Source: Hofstenia miamia
Taxonomy: Eukaryota > Xenacoelomorpha > Acoela
DNA: 44,858 bases
Assembly (NCBI GenBank): GCA_004352715.1
Contig: SCFE01000083.1
Location: forward strand, 1,775,539 to 1,820,396
Direction: 5' to 3'
Below, in pieces: positions 1 through 13,128 of this stretch. Position numbers and translations under genes: made by a program. How positions within the stretch are numbered: the stretch's first letter is position 1; every line of letters begins with the position of its first letter. The notes under the pieces were generated by a model. That model saw only the letters and a list, made by a program, of their open reading frames with translations. It was not told the origin of the DNA and did no database searches.

Positions 1-1
<1 letters not shown>

Positions 2-36
<35 letters not shown>
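2..36. repeat. (AT)n microsatellite at window start
   Basis: Uninterrupted AT dinucleotides to about 32, then ATGTATG. Confidence 0.9.
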
Positions 37-38
<2 letters not shown>

Positions 39-80
39 TGATATTTTTAATAGTAATTTTTGTAAACTAGCACCTAGATG

Positions 81-102
81 TTGGGGTGCATGTGCACCCC
101 AA
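81..102. repeat. Perfect 10-bp palindrome, with a related copy at 257-291
   Basis: TTGGGGTGCA and its exact reverse complement are separated by TG and followed by AAACAGTCAC. A degenerate version (GGGTACAATTGCACCTTAAACAGTCAC split around position 270) follows about 180 bases later. Both end in AAACAGTCAC, so they look like two copies of one short repeat or of element termini. Confidence 0.5.
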
Positions 103-112
103 ACAGTCACAA

Positions 113-2499
113 GTATACATTTTCGTAGGAGGATACTTTATGCAAATTCAACCTGAATTTTTTTTCCAGTTGAAAAATATCTTTGTTGAGTGAAAAGTCA
201 GAATTTCATTAGTGTAACTGCAATATTTTGCAGGAAATATTTAAGTAAACGTTGCTTAGGGTACAATTGCACCTTAAACAGTCACGAACCGTTAATAATT
301 GACAATGTTAACTTAAATTGTCATTTGAAGTAGATCAATGAGTTTGAAAAGATGGACAGTAAGAGCAGAAACCTCTTAGCGGTGCAAAATAATTTATTTT
401 AAACGATGTTATTTTTGTATACTAATGCATCACTTTGGAATTCAAAATATACATAAACTAAGTAATGAACACTAATATGTTTACTACTGCAGTTGTCAAT
501 TTGGGAAAAGTTGCAGCAATAATCAATAAGATTGAAAATATAAATAATTTTTCTAATCATTAATAATGAACAAAAGAAAATGACAATTTTTCAAGAATGA
601 TTTTCATGTCGATTAATATACACATCAAAATCAAATTTTAGAAATATTTTGCAAAATTAATGAACTAGGTTTAACTATATACTAAAATCAAGAATTTGAA
701 TTCATCTTATATTTGTACAATTGAGAAAATTCTAAATATTCAAATTAAGTAATCTGGGAAAAACACTAACAACTAACAATAATACTTTTAATTCCTACAA
801 TATTTCTATAGAATTTTACTAACATGATGAAAGCATTGTGTACTTGCTCAACCGCCTATGAAGAAGATATTTGGTTTAAGAGAGTGTAGATAACTTAGAA
901 TGTATATAACAAATATCTAAGAACTGTACCCAATTGAAATCAAGACAAAAATTTTTTCTGCGTATTATTTTTCAAAATTATATTATATATAGGAAATGAT
1001 AATTTTTCAGAATACTTGCATGTAATTACTAAATGGAATTCTAAGTTGTGACATAGTTTCAAAATAATTGAGCAATTGTGAAAGTAATTTTTTGTTACCA
1101 TTTAAACTGAATTAACTCTAATTTTTCGGAAAATTATTATTTCGGAACTAATGAGATACAGTGGGTCACAATTTTGTGTTTTCTACTAAGCACGTTCGAT
1201 TCCTTATGTTTATATAACACCCAATACCATGTCTTTACATCACTTTATTGATATAAATTTCATTTCAAACTACCAAATTCTATAAGATAAAAATAGTAAT
1301 TATTTAGATTAATTCGAAAAGGTTACCTATTTAATTAACAAAATGCATCAGTATTCGACCTTAATTCTATTAAGGCATTCGCTTTCCTTTTTAAGAAACT
1401 TCTCATAATATATATTCTACACAAATGAAAGCACAAATGTATTACTTATTTAACATCTAAGAAATAAAAATTTTTTAAATAAAATTCAAAATTAATATTT
1501 ATGAAATAACACAACTTTATCATGAGTAGAACTTCAGTACATATTTCAAACTTTATTCAAATTGTTATTTAATGGCTTTCTTCTAAGCCAACACTAAAGT
1601 AGATAAATATATTCATTGGGGTTTTCTTCTAACTAAAACAATGATATAGAAAAGTCATCAAGTCAACACTTGAGTCATGAGGTTTGAAATATAAAGCGTA
1701 TGTCTTGTACATAAAAAACGTAGCAGTTCCTACAAAAAAATTGTACAGAATCTTAAATTTTTTGGAAACTTATCATTTTAGTAAAATATTTGTTTGGTTT
1801 TTTTGTGGGCACTAGCTTTCCACACTGCGACTGTCCATAAAATTTCAAACCCCATTTAAAAAATATTCAATTTAATAGGTTTCAAATTTTGTGTATTCCA
1901 ATAAACAGCATTAGGACAAATATCGAAATTGAAATTTTAGTCCAAATCAAGTTCTCAGCAATTTCATGGGAAGGATTTTCCAGTAATACAAATCACATGC
2001 ATCATTAATCAGTTCACTACAAAAAACCACTGTCAAATTTTCCTTCAAGAATTGATTGTTTAGCTTACCCAGAGACGTGGAAATTAGAATTTAATATAAG
2101 AAATTTAAGTTTTATGCAAAGTTATTCACTATTTATGATTAATATGCATGGGTATTCCAAATCTACACAATTTCAACCACTTAATAATGCATTTAATGTA
2201 CATTGAAAATTTCAAAATGTTTGATAATTTCTGGCAGTATGCAATTTAAAGAGACTAATTTATGCATTTTCGTTTTCATGAAATACACAATATATATTAA
2301 ATACGTTTATGATGCCTCTGAAAGTATAAATTAAAGATTCTATGTGCCTAAGAACAGCTAAATAGATTAAAAGAGGAATCCATAAAAAATTTAGGTTGAA
2401 TTTAAACAGTAATATCTTGAGCAAAATTCCAAAGTTTTGAATTTAAGTTACAAAAACTAATTTTTCAAACGTGAATAGTTGATTACTTTCCTTACAATT
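113..2499. other. AT-rich noncoding stretch
   Basis: No open frame with recognisable protein content, no tRNA-like fold and no repeat array were seen, apart from the second copy of the palindromic repeat near 257-291. Confidence 0.6.
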
Positions 2500-2591
2500 T
2501 GTTAAAAAATTGAGGCGTTTCACTGACGACAACTCGTCACACAATTGTTAAAAAATTGAGGCGTTTCACTGACGACAACTCGTCACACAAT
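2500..2591. repeat. 46-bp tandem duplication, Penelope-tail-like
   Basis: Two identical 46-bp units (2500-2545 and 2546-2591). On the minus strand each contains TGACGAGTTGTCGTCAGTGA, a TGACGA/TCGTCA hairpin followed by GAAACG. This resembles the hairpin-plus-GAAAC tails seen at the 3' ends of the Penelope-like fragments elsewhere in the window. No endonuclease reading frame was found next to it, so the assignment is tentative. Confidence 0.55.
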
Positions 2592-3221
2592 AGTAATTCA
2601 TAAAAACCTCGCACCTCAACCAATCTATGCTAATCTCGCTTCAAGGAATTTTCTTTATCCTCTGAAAAGCCTAAATCTAGAGTGATTTGTTGCTGTAATT
2701 TAACATTGAACTGTAACAATTACTAAATAAATTAAATGTTTCATAAATATTTTTTAGTTTTGAATTTTTGGATGTTGGGTGTTCTTGGAAATCCTCGGAT
2801 TTTCGATAACCTGTTACAAAGTTTCATTGAAACAATTTGTATATCCCGAAAATATGATGTGTCCTCTGCCAAAACAACACACTCAAGCAAGCAAATTTAT
2901 CAATTGGCCCTGCACTTATGGGTAAGCATTTGTTCAATCATGTGAAAGTATTTTTCAAGATGAATTAACAATGGCAGATAGCAATTTTGTTATTGAAGGA
3001 TCAACTAAATTGTCAACAGTGTGTCACAAGACAATAAGTTCTTGCTGTATGAAACTCAATCTATAACTCGAAGCAATGGAGAATATTAAAACTGATTGAG
3101 AAATTCAATATATAATATATAAATTAGACAATCTATTATATAGTACGAAACAAGACATAAGTGAGCATTTTAAAATTTTTCTATCACAAATTCAACCATT
3201 AAATATCATAAAAATATAATA
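2592..3221. other. Noncoding stretch
   Basis: One short frame (2736-2945, plus) encodes no recognisable protein. Nothing else is supported. Confidence 0.5.
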
Positions 3222-3223
3222 TA

Positions 3224-3576
3224 CAGTGTGTCCGTAAAGTCTGGACATATAGTGCGATTGGATATTTTTAGTATGAATATAAAATAAATACTTTCGCTAT
3301 TTACATTTATTTAAATAACATTTTCAACATGATCTGCATAACTAAATTTCTTAATCACTTTTGCCAGCGTTAGAAAACCAATGGAAGTACATAATATTCA
3401 GTGCTATCTTTAGCTTGACCATCCTTCACGTCTAATGAGATGTACCTGTTCAACTCTTTATTCTTTTGTAAAAGTCATACTTGATCTATGGATGCAAAAA
3501 TTATAAATAATTTTTACGACTATTTAGAAAAATTATCTAATTATTTCATGTGTACAGACTTTACGGACATCCATTG
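3224..3576. mobile_element. Mariner-type MITE (353 bp) with TA target duplication
   Basis: The left end begins CAGTGTGTCCGTAAAGTCTG and the right end, reverse-complemented, begins CAATGGATGTCCGTAAAGTC, giving about 28-bp imperfect terminal inverted repeats sharing TGTCCGTAAAGTCTG.ACA. Both ends are flanked by TA (3222-3223 and 3577-3578), the Tc1/mariner target site. The interior has no transposase frame, so it is a non-autonomous or deleted copy. Confidence 0.8.
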
Positions 3577-3700
3577 TAATTGGCAATCTTAGTATTTAAG
3601 AGAAGTACTACAAAACCAATTAATAGTTCTGGAGCAAATTGGGAGTTGTGATGTGCATGATTTTTAATAACTCCGATATCTAACACAGGCTTACACAATA

Positions 3701-4179
3701 AGATGCAGAAATAAGTGACAGGGTCACTTTTTCAATAGCAAGCAAATTTTCTTTCATATCTATTCACAATATTGTGCATTGAACATATACTATGCAAATT
3801 AACTTAAAATTCTAAACAAAATACACCATCAAATATATAAGTTTTTCAAAATTTGATGCTACCTATTTTTATTGAAATTTAATTGGTGAAGATTACAATA
3901 TACGTTTATCTACATTATTGATTGTTCTTNNNNNNNNNNNNNNNNNNNNNAGATGCAGAAATAAGTGACAGGGTCACTTTTTCAATAGCAAGCAAATTTT
4001 CTTTCATATCTATTCACAATATTGTGCATTGAACATATACTATGCAAATTAACTTAAAATTCTAAACAAAATACACCATCAAATATATAAGTTTTTCAAA
4101 ATTTGATGCTACCTATTTTTATTGAAATTTAATTGGTGAAGATTACAATATACGTTTATCTACATTATTGATTGTTCTT
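3701..4179. repeat. Exact 229-bp direct duplication around a 21-N gap
   Basis: 3701-3929 and 3951-4179 appear identical, and the copies abut both edges of a 21-N gap (3930-3950). This is the signature of overlapping contig ends left unmerged, so it is most likely an assembly artefact. Confidence 0.85.
4118..4123 (-). terminator. Candidate polyadenylation signal of the GPCR gene
   Basis: AATAAA on the minus strand, about 100 bases past the stop codon. AATAAA is common by chance in such AT-rich DNA. It also lies in the segment duplicated across the 3930-3950 gap. Confidence 0.3.
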
Positions 4180-4222
4180 AACATAACTATAAAAAACTAA
4201 TATATATTCTAAAACTACAAAG

Positions 4223-4672
4223 TTATACATTTCTGACAGCACTTGGTGTCAGATTTCTAATGTTTCTGAACATTGTCTGAACTTTTTGTCTAAAAAACGA
4301 ATTGAAGTAAAGATATATGAAATAATTTGCAAAGTATGTTACTGAATAGTTTAAAAACACAAGCGCTTGCAGAAAATTCTGCTGATCACTGGGAAAACCT
4401 TGCGCAAGGATTATCTGAATGAATAGGTAATGTGGAATTGTAGAGAAAAAATACACAGCAGCGACTAAACACATGGAAAACGAAAGTTGTATCGTTGACT
4501 TTTCATGCTTTTTTTTCTGAATAGGTTTGTTCGAAGATTGGGATGGACCTGAGGGCCCAGTAAAGCTAATTTCTGGTCTCATTAAAGTAGACTGCGTGTC
4601 TGCATGTGATGGAGCAGGTGAATACGCAGTACTTGAAGATTTTGCAGGTCTTTGATTTGTCCAAATCCAAAC
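4223..4672 (-). CDS. Divergent rhodopsin-like GPCR, exon B (TM6-TM7 and tail)
   Basis: This exon encodes residues 207-355 of the same receptor. It starts after a TTTTGTCTAG acceptor; the first codons (V-W-I-W) continue TM5 of exon A without a frame break. A third intracellular loop of about 60 residues, rich in Ser/Pro and then Lys, runs to residue 265. TM6 is about 267-294 with a Pro at the usual kink (I-P-H). TM7 is about 305-327 and has N-Y-F-I-Y where class A receptors have NPxxY. An amphipathic helix 8 follows (F-N-S-F-F-R-Q-K-V). The ATG at 4580-4582 inside this exon is internal and not the start. No stop or frameshift is seen. The frame ends at 4223, and a candidate AATAAA lies about 100 bases downstream. 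Confidence 0.82.
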   Translation of the reverse strand, partial: VWIWTNQRPAKSSSTAYSPAPSHADTQSTLMRPEISFTGPSGPSQSSNKPIQKKKHEKSTIQLSFSMCLVAAVYFFSTIPHYLFIQIILAQGFPSDQQNFLQALVFLNYSVTYFANYFIYLYFNSFFRQKVQTMFRNIRNLTPSAVRNV

Positions 4673-6982
4673 CTAGACAAAATTATTATTTATTCAATTA
4701 ACTTACTACAAATATAACTGGATTTATAACTAGCTTCTACATTTCACTTCGCTCTTTTTTTTAGTAATGCACAATATATTGTACAATTATATAATTTGTT
4801 TGTAATCTAAATAATAATAGATAAAAATGAATTGTAACAGTTCATACTTAATATACGGTTTAATTAATTAGTACAAGTGAAGACTGGTGATGGGCCAATA
4901 CCAAATATTTGTAGAACTATAAAATACATTTTCAGTACAAAAATAAGTTTCTATGAAAAATGGAATCAAAAATTTTTTTATGTAGAAATACAACAAGCTT
5001 AAGCAGTAATAAACAATGCAATACGGAGCTGCAACTAACACAAAATGTTAATAAAACACAAATTTTTAACTAAGCACAAACAAATAAATTTCAAATTGAT
5101 CAAAAGTTGTAATTAGAAAAATATCCAAAAACATAGAGAAACATGAAATGTTAATGCTATCTAAATTTTGAATAAACTGATTTTCAAAAAAATTGCAATT
5201 TTGTTGATTGAAACATATTATGTAGATGGCAACCCCGTATAATATCATTCATAACATACAATGCAGACAGCCATCATCTTAATGCAATTTTCTCAAAATA
5301 TTTTAAGTCTGCATTGAAATCAATTCAGCATGTGATTCGTATTATTGCTAAATTAGTTAATGGCTTTCTGAATTCGAATTCTAAAATTAACAACACGATT
5401 TTTATGTTAATCACTCTTTCAAGAATGCCCTAAATGCAAATTTAAATACAATAGATGTAATACACATTTAGAATGACAATTCATTTCACCGGTAATACAT
5501 TTATTGATGGTTTGGAAATATCAAAGAGAAATGCGGCATATCGATTCGGCGCTAATTAGTACCGAGGTTTTATATATTTATTGGTGAATCTTTTAATCTC
5601 CGTCATGATTTGAAAGACTCATTAAATAACAACATTCTTTGGAAAAATAAAAATATTTTTTTTTAAAATTAATAAAATTTTGAAATTAGACGGAGAATGG
5701 GGATATTAAATTTAAAACAAACCCATTAAATTAATGTTAAAAATTATTGTGTCAATTAAGCACACTTATAGATTTTTAAATTTAAATGTCTTAATTGGTA
5801 ATTAGAAAGAGAGTAGGTGGCAGAATTAATCATGAATATTCATTTAATATTGACTAAAGTGTTTTAAAAATAACACATTTATGACTTAAGGAAAAAACGT
5901 TAATGTCTATTTTACATGGTTATATTATAATTCATAATTTCGTTACAGTGGTTGACAATTTTCCAAATGCCTCAACAAAATCGAATGTAGCTAATCCAGC
6001 ACCATCAAGAAATCCTAAATTGTGGTGCAATTCCAAGTACATTGAATTCATTTGCATCTTTTTTGATCTGAATTTAGCCCTCAAAATATTCAAATGCTTC
6101 ATTTCATTGAATATTAAATTTGGACGTGAGTAACACATTATTCGAAAAGGTTAAATTTAGTAAATTTGAAGAACAGAATACAAAAGATTTCCTAGAATTC
6201 AAATCACATCCTTTCATTCAAATTATTGTGAAATATTTATTAATTGCATTGTAGCTTCTATCTAAATTAATTTTAAAATAGGATTCAATAAAATTTGAGA
6301 AAAAACCTCACTAAAGGAAACAAATGTCAGTATTAAAAACAAATTATATTCAATTGCCAACATTGATTAAATATTAAACAAAAATTTATATCTGACTCAA
6401 TTTTAATTTAGATTAAGTGACATCAAATATATCAATTGAAAATTAATAATTGCAATTATAAATATCTTGATAGCATAAATATCATAAATATATGTATATA
6501 AATAATTATTGTGAACTTTAAAATTATGACAGGTTATTTGTTAAATATTAAACTTACTTAAAGTTATTTAAAATCAACAGGAAGTTAGTTTTATCATAAA
6601 ATTTGATAAAATATTAATTCTAAGGCTTTATAAGCATATGTTATTACAATTATACAAGTATCTTTGTCCATAGCAATATTTTCGAGCGCAATCAGAAACT
6701 TGCCTAAGTCAAATGTCTTCCATAGATTAATTATCTGTCATTTTATCCTAAGTTAACTGATGCAAAATTTAAAATTAAATCTTGCAACTAATAACATTTA
6801 TATGTTTGCACATTAGAATTTGAGTCTGTTTTGATGCAATCAAAGTATTATTTGACTGAAGCGGATGCCTGTTTTAGATCAGCAAATTAGCTCTTTTAGA
6901 CCAGTTTTGTTCGGGACCACCAATAAGATACCGAAGAAGTGAGATGTTAGAAATAATTAAAATTGCAATAATTGTGAGATGG

Positions 6983-7219
6983 AGAAATTTTGTTCCCACA
7001 ATAATTCCACATGCTATTACAGTTGTATTGACTTCTAGTAACAATGAAAAAGAATTTTTTAAAAACCTATTAACTCACTGCATTGCTAGANNNNNNNNNN
7101 NNNNNNNNNNNAGAAATTTTGTTCCCACAATAATTCCACATGCTATTACAGTTGTATTGACTTCTAGTAACAATGAAAAAGAATTTTTTAAAAACCTATT
7201 AACTCACTGCATTGCTAGA
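6983..7219. repeat. Exact 108-bp direct duplication around a 21-N gap
   Basis: 6983-7090 and 7112-7219 appear identical on either side of a 21-N gap (7091-7111). It is the same artefact type as at 3701-4179. The open frame that crosses it (6944-7267) is produced by the duplication. Confidence 0.85.
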
Positions 7220-9624
7220 AATCGTAAAGCAGCCATACAAATGCCAATGCACTCAGGTTCCTATTAAAATATTAACCAACATTGAGAGCATAATATTCAG
7301 ATTTACTTAAAATAAGTTTTTTGAAAATATTTGTAAAGAAAACTAAATTACCACTGAATAAGTTTAAAAATAATTGGTATGTTCTTTGATAGCATTTTTC
7401 ATTTAGCGTTGAATACTTTAATATGTAGGATTTATTCGAAAATAATGAATAAAACACGAATTATTCAAAATTCTCATTAACTTATTGAGCATCCATTAAC
7501 ATCAGTGTTAATTAATTACGATGAGACAGGTGGCAAGTTGTCTGAAAATATTTTTGTCAACAAATTATCAATAACTTGGTAGTAATCTTCGAAGTTTGAT
7601 TACGCTTAATTGAGAAACCACGGCAATTAACCTTTTAAATATATCTCTTAATGCAATTAATTCTATTATTAATTTAGAATGTAGAATTAAAATGTTACCA
7701 AAATTTTTATGATTTGATAAAAAACTATGTAAATGTCAAATCAACAATTGACGCTGTAGCACATGGCTTTTTCGTTTCAATCTTTTTAAATAGACATAAA
7801 TTACTGTTTCTCATGAATAAATTTATAAATTAGATTTCGAAAGATTTAATTGAATTAATTTTTCAAAATAGTGATAAAAATAATTTACATTCCCTATAAA
7901 AAATTAAATTAGCAAGTTTGCAGGAATTTAATGCCTTAAATAGCAAAAATATATTAGTGGAATACATTTACAATTTCTTATCTCATTGCAATTCTGATTA
8001 AAAAAGGTGATGCCTTGAATTGAATTTAACGACGGATGCTTAATGCTCTGCATCTAAGCTCAGAATTAACAGCTATGCAAGTTTAAGTTTCTTATGGTCA
8101 ACTCAAATTTATTCACTTTTAATAATGACAACGTGGTTTGCAAATAATAACTTCTAATTGAAAAATCTGTGTCTAATCTAAGCTAGAACTCCAGAAATCT
8201 TAATTCTGTAGCCAAATTAAGCTGTTAATATGATTATTTGCTCTAGCTTATTCATCTTATTCATGAAAATATTGCAGGTTGAGGTTAGAAAACCAACTAC
8301 AAAGCATTGAAGGCTTTATTGATTACTTTAAGGTTCAATTATAGATTTATTGAAACATTGGTCACTATCTCGATTAATTCTCCTCATGGAGCCAATATGC
8401 TAAAATTTAACTATGCTAATCAAGAATATAAAATTCAACATATTTTAGATCTACGTAGTTCACCACGACTTTTATTCGTCAGAGTCATCAGCCCCTGTTT
8501 CTACAAAAGAGGCTAAATATATCAGACTTATAAAAAATCTACACATCCTCTAAATTTAAACTGAATAGATGTTTAGTGAGTGTCAACAGCAAAATGATAT
8601 TTGAATTATTTGGCCACTATGTTTTTCAGAGATCAATTTTTTAAAAAATCCAACCAGTCCATGTCCGACCTGTTTGCCTTAACTGTGTCTGAGCAAATAT
8701 TCATAGTAGTTCCCAGTTTAATTATGTATATTTATTAGGGCTATTCCTAAAATAGGTTTTTAGTAAATTTGAAAAAGCTTGGGGTCCCAAATGTGGAAAA
8801 AATATAAAATATGCGTAAAGAATGCCAAAGAAAAATTTTAAACGTAAAAAACCTCATGCCCTCACCATTTTGGGATTTCATAGTAATTCTATGCAGGCTT
8901 ATTTTATAGATAAAGAAGAATGTTTTTAAATGTAATGTTGGGAAATTGCACAAATTTACTATTTACTTAAAGTGTATTAGTGCTTGTTGCTGACTTTTTC
9001 CTTGAGCTTAACAGTCCTTTGACCTGCTTGATTTTACCTAGAAACCTCAATATACCAACAAGTTCTAAGCTCCAATAACATTTTAGGCATTCTTTTGCTT
9101 TTGGAAAAAAACACTAGTTTGTTATAAAGCTCTAGATAGATGCTAATATCAAAAATTTAACTTAAAACAAACCAGTGGACCAGTTATTGACGATTAATCA
9201 CAAAACTTGCTGAAAATAAAGGCAATTATCTAGTAATAGAAAATTATAGTTTTAAGAATAACAGAAAAATCAGTCTTTACCTTGAAGTTTAGCTCTTTTC
9301 TAATTGCAAATTTTTTTGGCAAATCTATGTGTCAGGTATCCAACTCTCCAAGGCAGTTGAAGCCAGTGAAGATCATTTATGAAATCCACGTATATATTTT
9401 GCATAGGATGTTTCTGAGTGTGTTCATAATATCATTTGATCAGTTGCTCTTGATAATGAAAGGAAGCAATATGCTTTTTTAAAGTTAAAATTCTTCAACA
9501 ATTATTACAATGCAGTTTATTTACAGTTTCATGCCATCTACTAATATTATGTGTTTGTAGAAAGTTTTTATACTGATTTAATGTTCTTTCAACAGTTAGA
9601 ACTAATTTGTGAGTTCGTGATTTT

Positions 9625-9629
<5 letters not shown>

Positions 9630-9667
<38 letters not shown>
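9630..9667. repeat. (AT)n microsatellite
   Basis: About 19 AT dinucleotides inside the GPCR intron. Confidence 0.9.
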
Positions 9668-9671
<4 letters not shown>

Positions 9672-11520
9672 ATTGCATGTATAATTGTAAACAATTTATT
9701 CATTCCACATGGTAGTGAAACCAAAATTAACTTTAAAGTTTCTGCAAATATTTTACTAATTAATGGTAGTTTCCTGCTAATTAACAAAATTATTTAGTGA
9801 ACATTTCAATTACAAATTCAAAAGGTTTATATTTTGAGAAATAAATTTTTCAATTTGCTGTCCACCATGCAAAGTGGTAGTTATGCAGATCGTTTTTGTT
9901 GTAGAAAGCAAAATGAACCAACTTATTTGTTACAGCTTTCTACTTTATACATTCAACCAAAAGTTTTTTTTAAATATTAGCAACACTTAAAATTTGCTTT
10001 GAAGCTTTAGTCTGAAATTTGTTAGATCTTGCAAGAACTTTACAGTTTAGGTTGGTTGTGTTTCCATTGATCACAATAAAAAATTAGTAATTCATGATCA
10101 GAATAAATTAGACTTGTATAGTGAAAACAAGATTGAACAGATGTGCTTTAAACTGCGGGAGTAGATGTTTGCATGTAATTTCCAATCACTGAATGTTCTC
10201 TTTAACATCGAATTTGACATTGATAGTCTAAGTTCAATGAAATCACTGCGAAGTTTGTATCCCAATTCCTTGTTAAATGTGTAATAATCATCATTTGTTG
10301 GCTTTGGGCATTCATGAACTTATTGGACACAATTACATCAATATAGTCCATCAATGTTATCAAAAACATCTCTTCTTGAATTGCAAAGTTGAACAATAAT
10401 TTCTCGATATGTGGTATTAGTTTGGAATTGGTGCATTGATGAGACAAGAATAACTGGATTTGATACCCTGTCCCAACAAGAAGACAGGTTTAAGCTATTT
10501 GATATATTTTGCAGTGAATGAACTCATATTTTTCCATGAATACCCTTTGCAGTATCCGGAATTTTTAGTCGATTTTGTCGATGTGTACGATATAAGTTGT
10601 CAAATTTGCAGATAAGCTGTTGCAAAGTTTTCCACAAAAGGAAATTATCACTAAAAACATTTCTTCTCTTCCAAAAAATTTTATACTAGAAGACTCATCA
10701 AATTTTTTCGGCGAAGGCACCACATTCAGATATATCACTGCACAAAAGATCTTTTCCAGTGCATGTTGTGCATCAAAGTGACACAGCACTGCTCTTGTAA
10801 TAGGAATAGGACTTTTTAGCTTGAGAATTCCAAATTTATTGAATTTGCAAGTACGTAAATTTTGGCAATTCAACTAACCCCAAACATAGCTAGTCATGTA
10901 GAACATTAATAAATGAGTGAATATATATATATATGTATAGTATATATGCACATGACAGCTAGTGTTATTCTTGTTAAGTTTATTCATGGGTAGAAGAAAT
11001 TTTTGAAAATAAGGGTTTTATCTTATGAAAACCTCTAAAAATGTATGATATTTCAATATTCACATAAAGCTTAGGCAGCGTTTGAAAATGGACAGGAGCG
11101 GATTTAGAAATTTCTGATAGGGGGTACAAAAGCACTTCAACTGGATTTTTGTATAATGCTTATCATTTTAACTTTCATTAAATTTTGATTCCTTATATAT
11201 TTCTCTACATGTTGTGATAACAATTTTAAAGGTAATTGATGATGTTCTAGTTTGTAATTTCCACTATTGAGTTTGAGTTTTTTTTGAATTTGTTCAAAAA
11301 TACATTAATTTGTTAAATGTAGCGTGTTTAATATTAATATATTGATACATCTATTTCTGGTCGTGTAATAAAATTTTAATGTGTTAAAATTATGCAGTAT
11401 TCATCAAAATGAATGCTGAATGGAGATATGAAAGGCAAATTTGCTTTAGCAACTGTAAAATAATATCGAATAATAAATCAAAATGATCCCAGTCTCAATT
11501 AAAGCTGAAAAATTGTTCCC

Positions 11521-11612
11521 TGTACATGGGAACACCCACCCGTCGCGTGGGTCTGATATCGGGATCCGCAAAGGACCGATCGCCTCAGGGCTCTATTGAC
11601 TGTGCCATCATA
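11521..11612 (-). repeat. GC-rich patch, possible tRNA-derived SINE fragment
   Basis: An abrupt GC-rich island in AT-rich DNA. It contains the hairpin CCCAC(CCGTCGC)GTGGG and, on the minus strand, TGGCACAGTCAATAGAGC, which resembles a tRNA-type pol III A box. A convincing B box is not visible, and a family name cannot be given. Confidence 0.35.
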
Positions 11613-12897
11613 ATTGTTTTGTGAAAACTGAAGAGATAGAGAGAAAGTAATACATAGATGATTAATTTTACTGAAATATTTTAAAACTGCATTGGTTTTT
11701 TGTCAATATTTACTTTTTTCGGTTGCATTTAGCTATTACAATTCCAAATCATTTGAGTATAGAGGTTTAGAATCTAGGGTCTCATGTCAATAATTTGGAA
11801 CTTCATAATTTTTAGCAAATCAGTAATTTGATAATGCTGTGATCATAGCTAATTATTGAATGAAGTTACATTTTGTACCATTATCATAGAAGCATCTACT
11901 ATGTAAAGAGCAAAACACTAAAATGAGGGAGATGATGACTTCCTACTACTAGGTTTTCATATAAAATGGGTACAGCAAAAACTGAACAATTAATGAAACA
12001 ATTTTCAAAATTGCAAAATTCTTAAACATTTGACATAAAATTGCTAAAATTTTAAACATTTATGAAAATCAATAACATTGTGAATAGATTTTGAAACTCA
12101 TTTGAAACATGTGATATAGCAAATTTTGATATGCTGAAAAAAAACAGGTGGGTAGGAACTTCCAAAGTCCTCCTCGGCTAGAATCGCCAGTTTTCAGAAG
12201 CTGAAATAGAAAATTTACAATTTTATTAAAACATGTTAAGCCTTTGATTTTGTACAACATAGTATTTGAGGAATATCAAAATTGTGTTGACTTCAGTAGG
12301 TGCTGATAGATTTTATTTTATTTTTTCAAAAATGCGATTATTTCTAAATTTCTTATAAGGCAACAAGGACCTGTAGTTTTTAGGTTGTGACCTGTGGGTT
12401 TTTTCGAGAAAAATAGAGAGACAAACCATACCCAGTCACCTGTGGCCACAGCCTTGAGCAAATTTGTGTCTTAATTAACATCTTCACTGAAGCAGTATTG
12501 GTTCTATTTACTAACTACACAGATTTATATATACTGTGGAAGCATTTCTGACAACTGATTTTATAACTTGGTGTATTTTAGATGAAATGCATATTGTAAT
12601 TCGATTGGCTAGTAGGTCTATGTTTGATATATTCTTGAAAATGTGAAGGAGGATTTGGAAAAAATTGGAAAGTTTGACAAATATTTGCAAGGTTGGGTAA
12701 ATCTTATGAAAATTTGCAAATATTTTACAAAATTGCCTAATCTTTGTATTGATTTTCAAATGAAATGCACAAATTTGGCCCTAATTTTTAATTTTCCAAC
12801 TTTTTTTACTAGGTTTGCACAAATCTATCTAAGAGCTGCACTCCATTTTGCTGCCTTATGGGAGGACTGCAGTCCCATAGATTATTTTTATGCCATT

Positions 12898-12898
<1 letters not shown>

Positions 12899-12938
<40 letters not shown>

Positions 12939-13128
12939 NNNNNNNNNNNNNNNNNNNNNNNNNNNNNNNNNNNNNNNNNNNNNNNNNNNNNNNNNNNNNN
13001 NNNNNNNNNNNNNNNNNNNNNNNNNNNNNNNNNNNNNNNNNNNNNNNNNNNNNNNNNNNNNNNNNNNNNNNNNNNNNNNNNNNNNNNNNNNNNNNNNNNN
13101 TATATATGTATGTATGTATACATTGGCG
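12899..13128. repeat. (AT)n/(GTAT)n microsatellite with 162-N gap
   Basis: (TA)n on the left, TATGTATG on both gap edges (gap 12939-13100). Reading frames across it are microsatellite artefacts. Confidence 0.9.

Noticed and set aside
6944-7267. 107-codon open frame
   Set aside because: It reads the same 108 bp twice across a gap; an assembly artefact.
8440-8510. Third Penelope-like tail on the minus strand (CTGATGACT..AGTCG)
   Set aside because: Hairpin incomplete, no GAAAC, no nuclease frame upstream.
10202-10873. Two minus frames sharing E-E-M-F-L as exons of one protein
   Set aside because: The similarity is five residues; no domain, no convincing splice sites.
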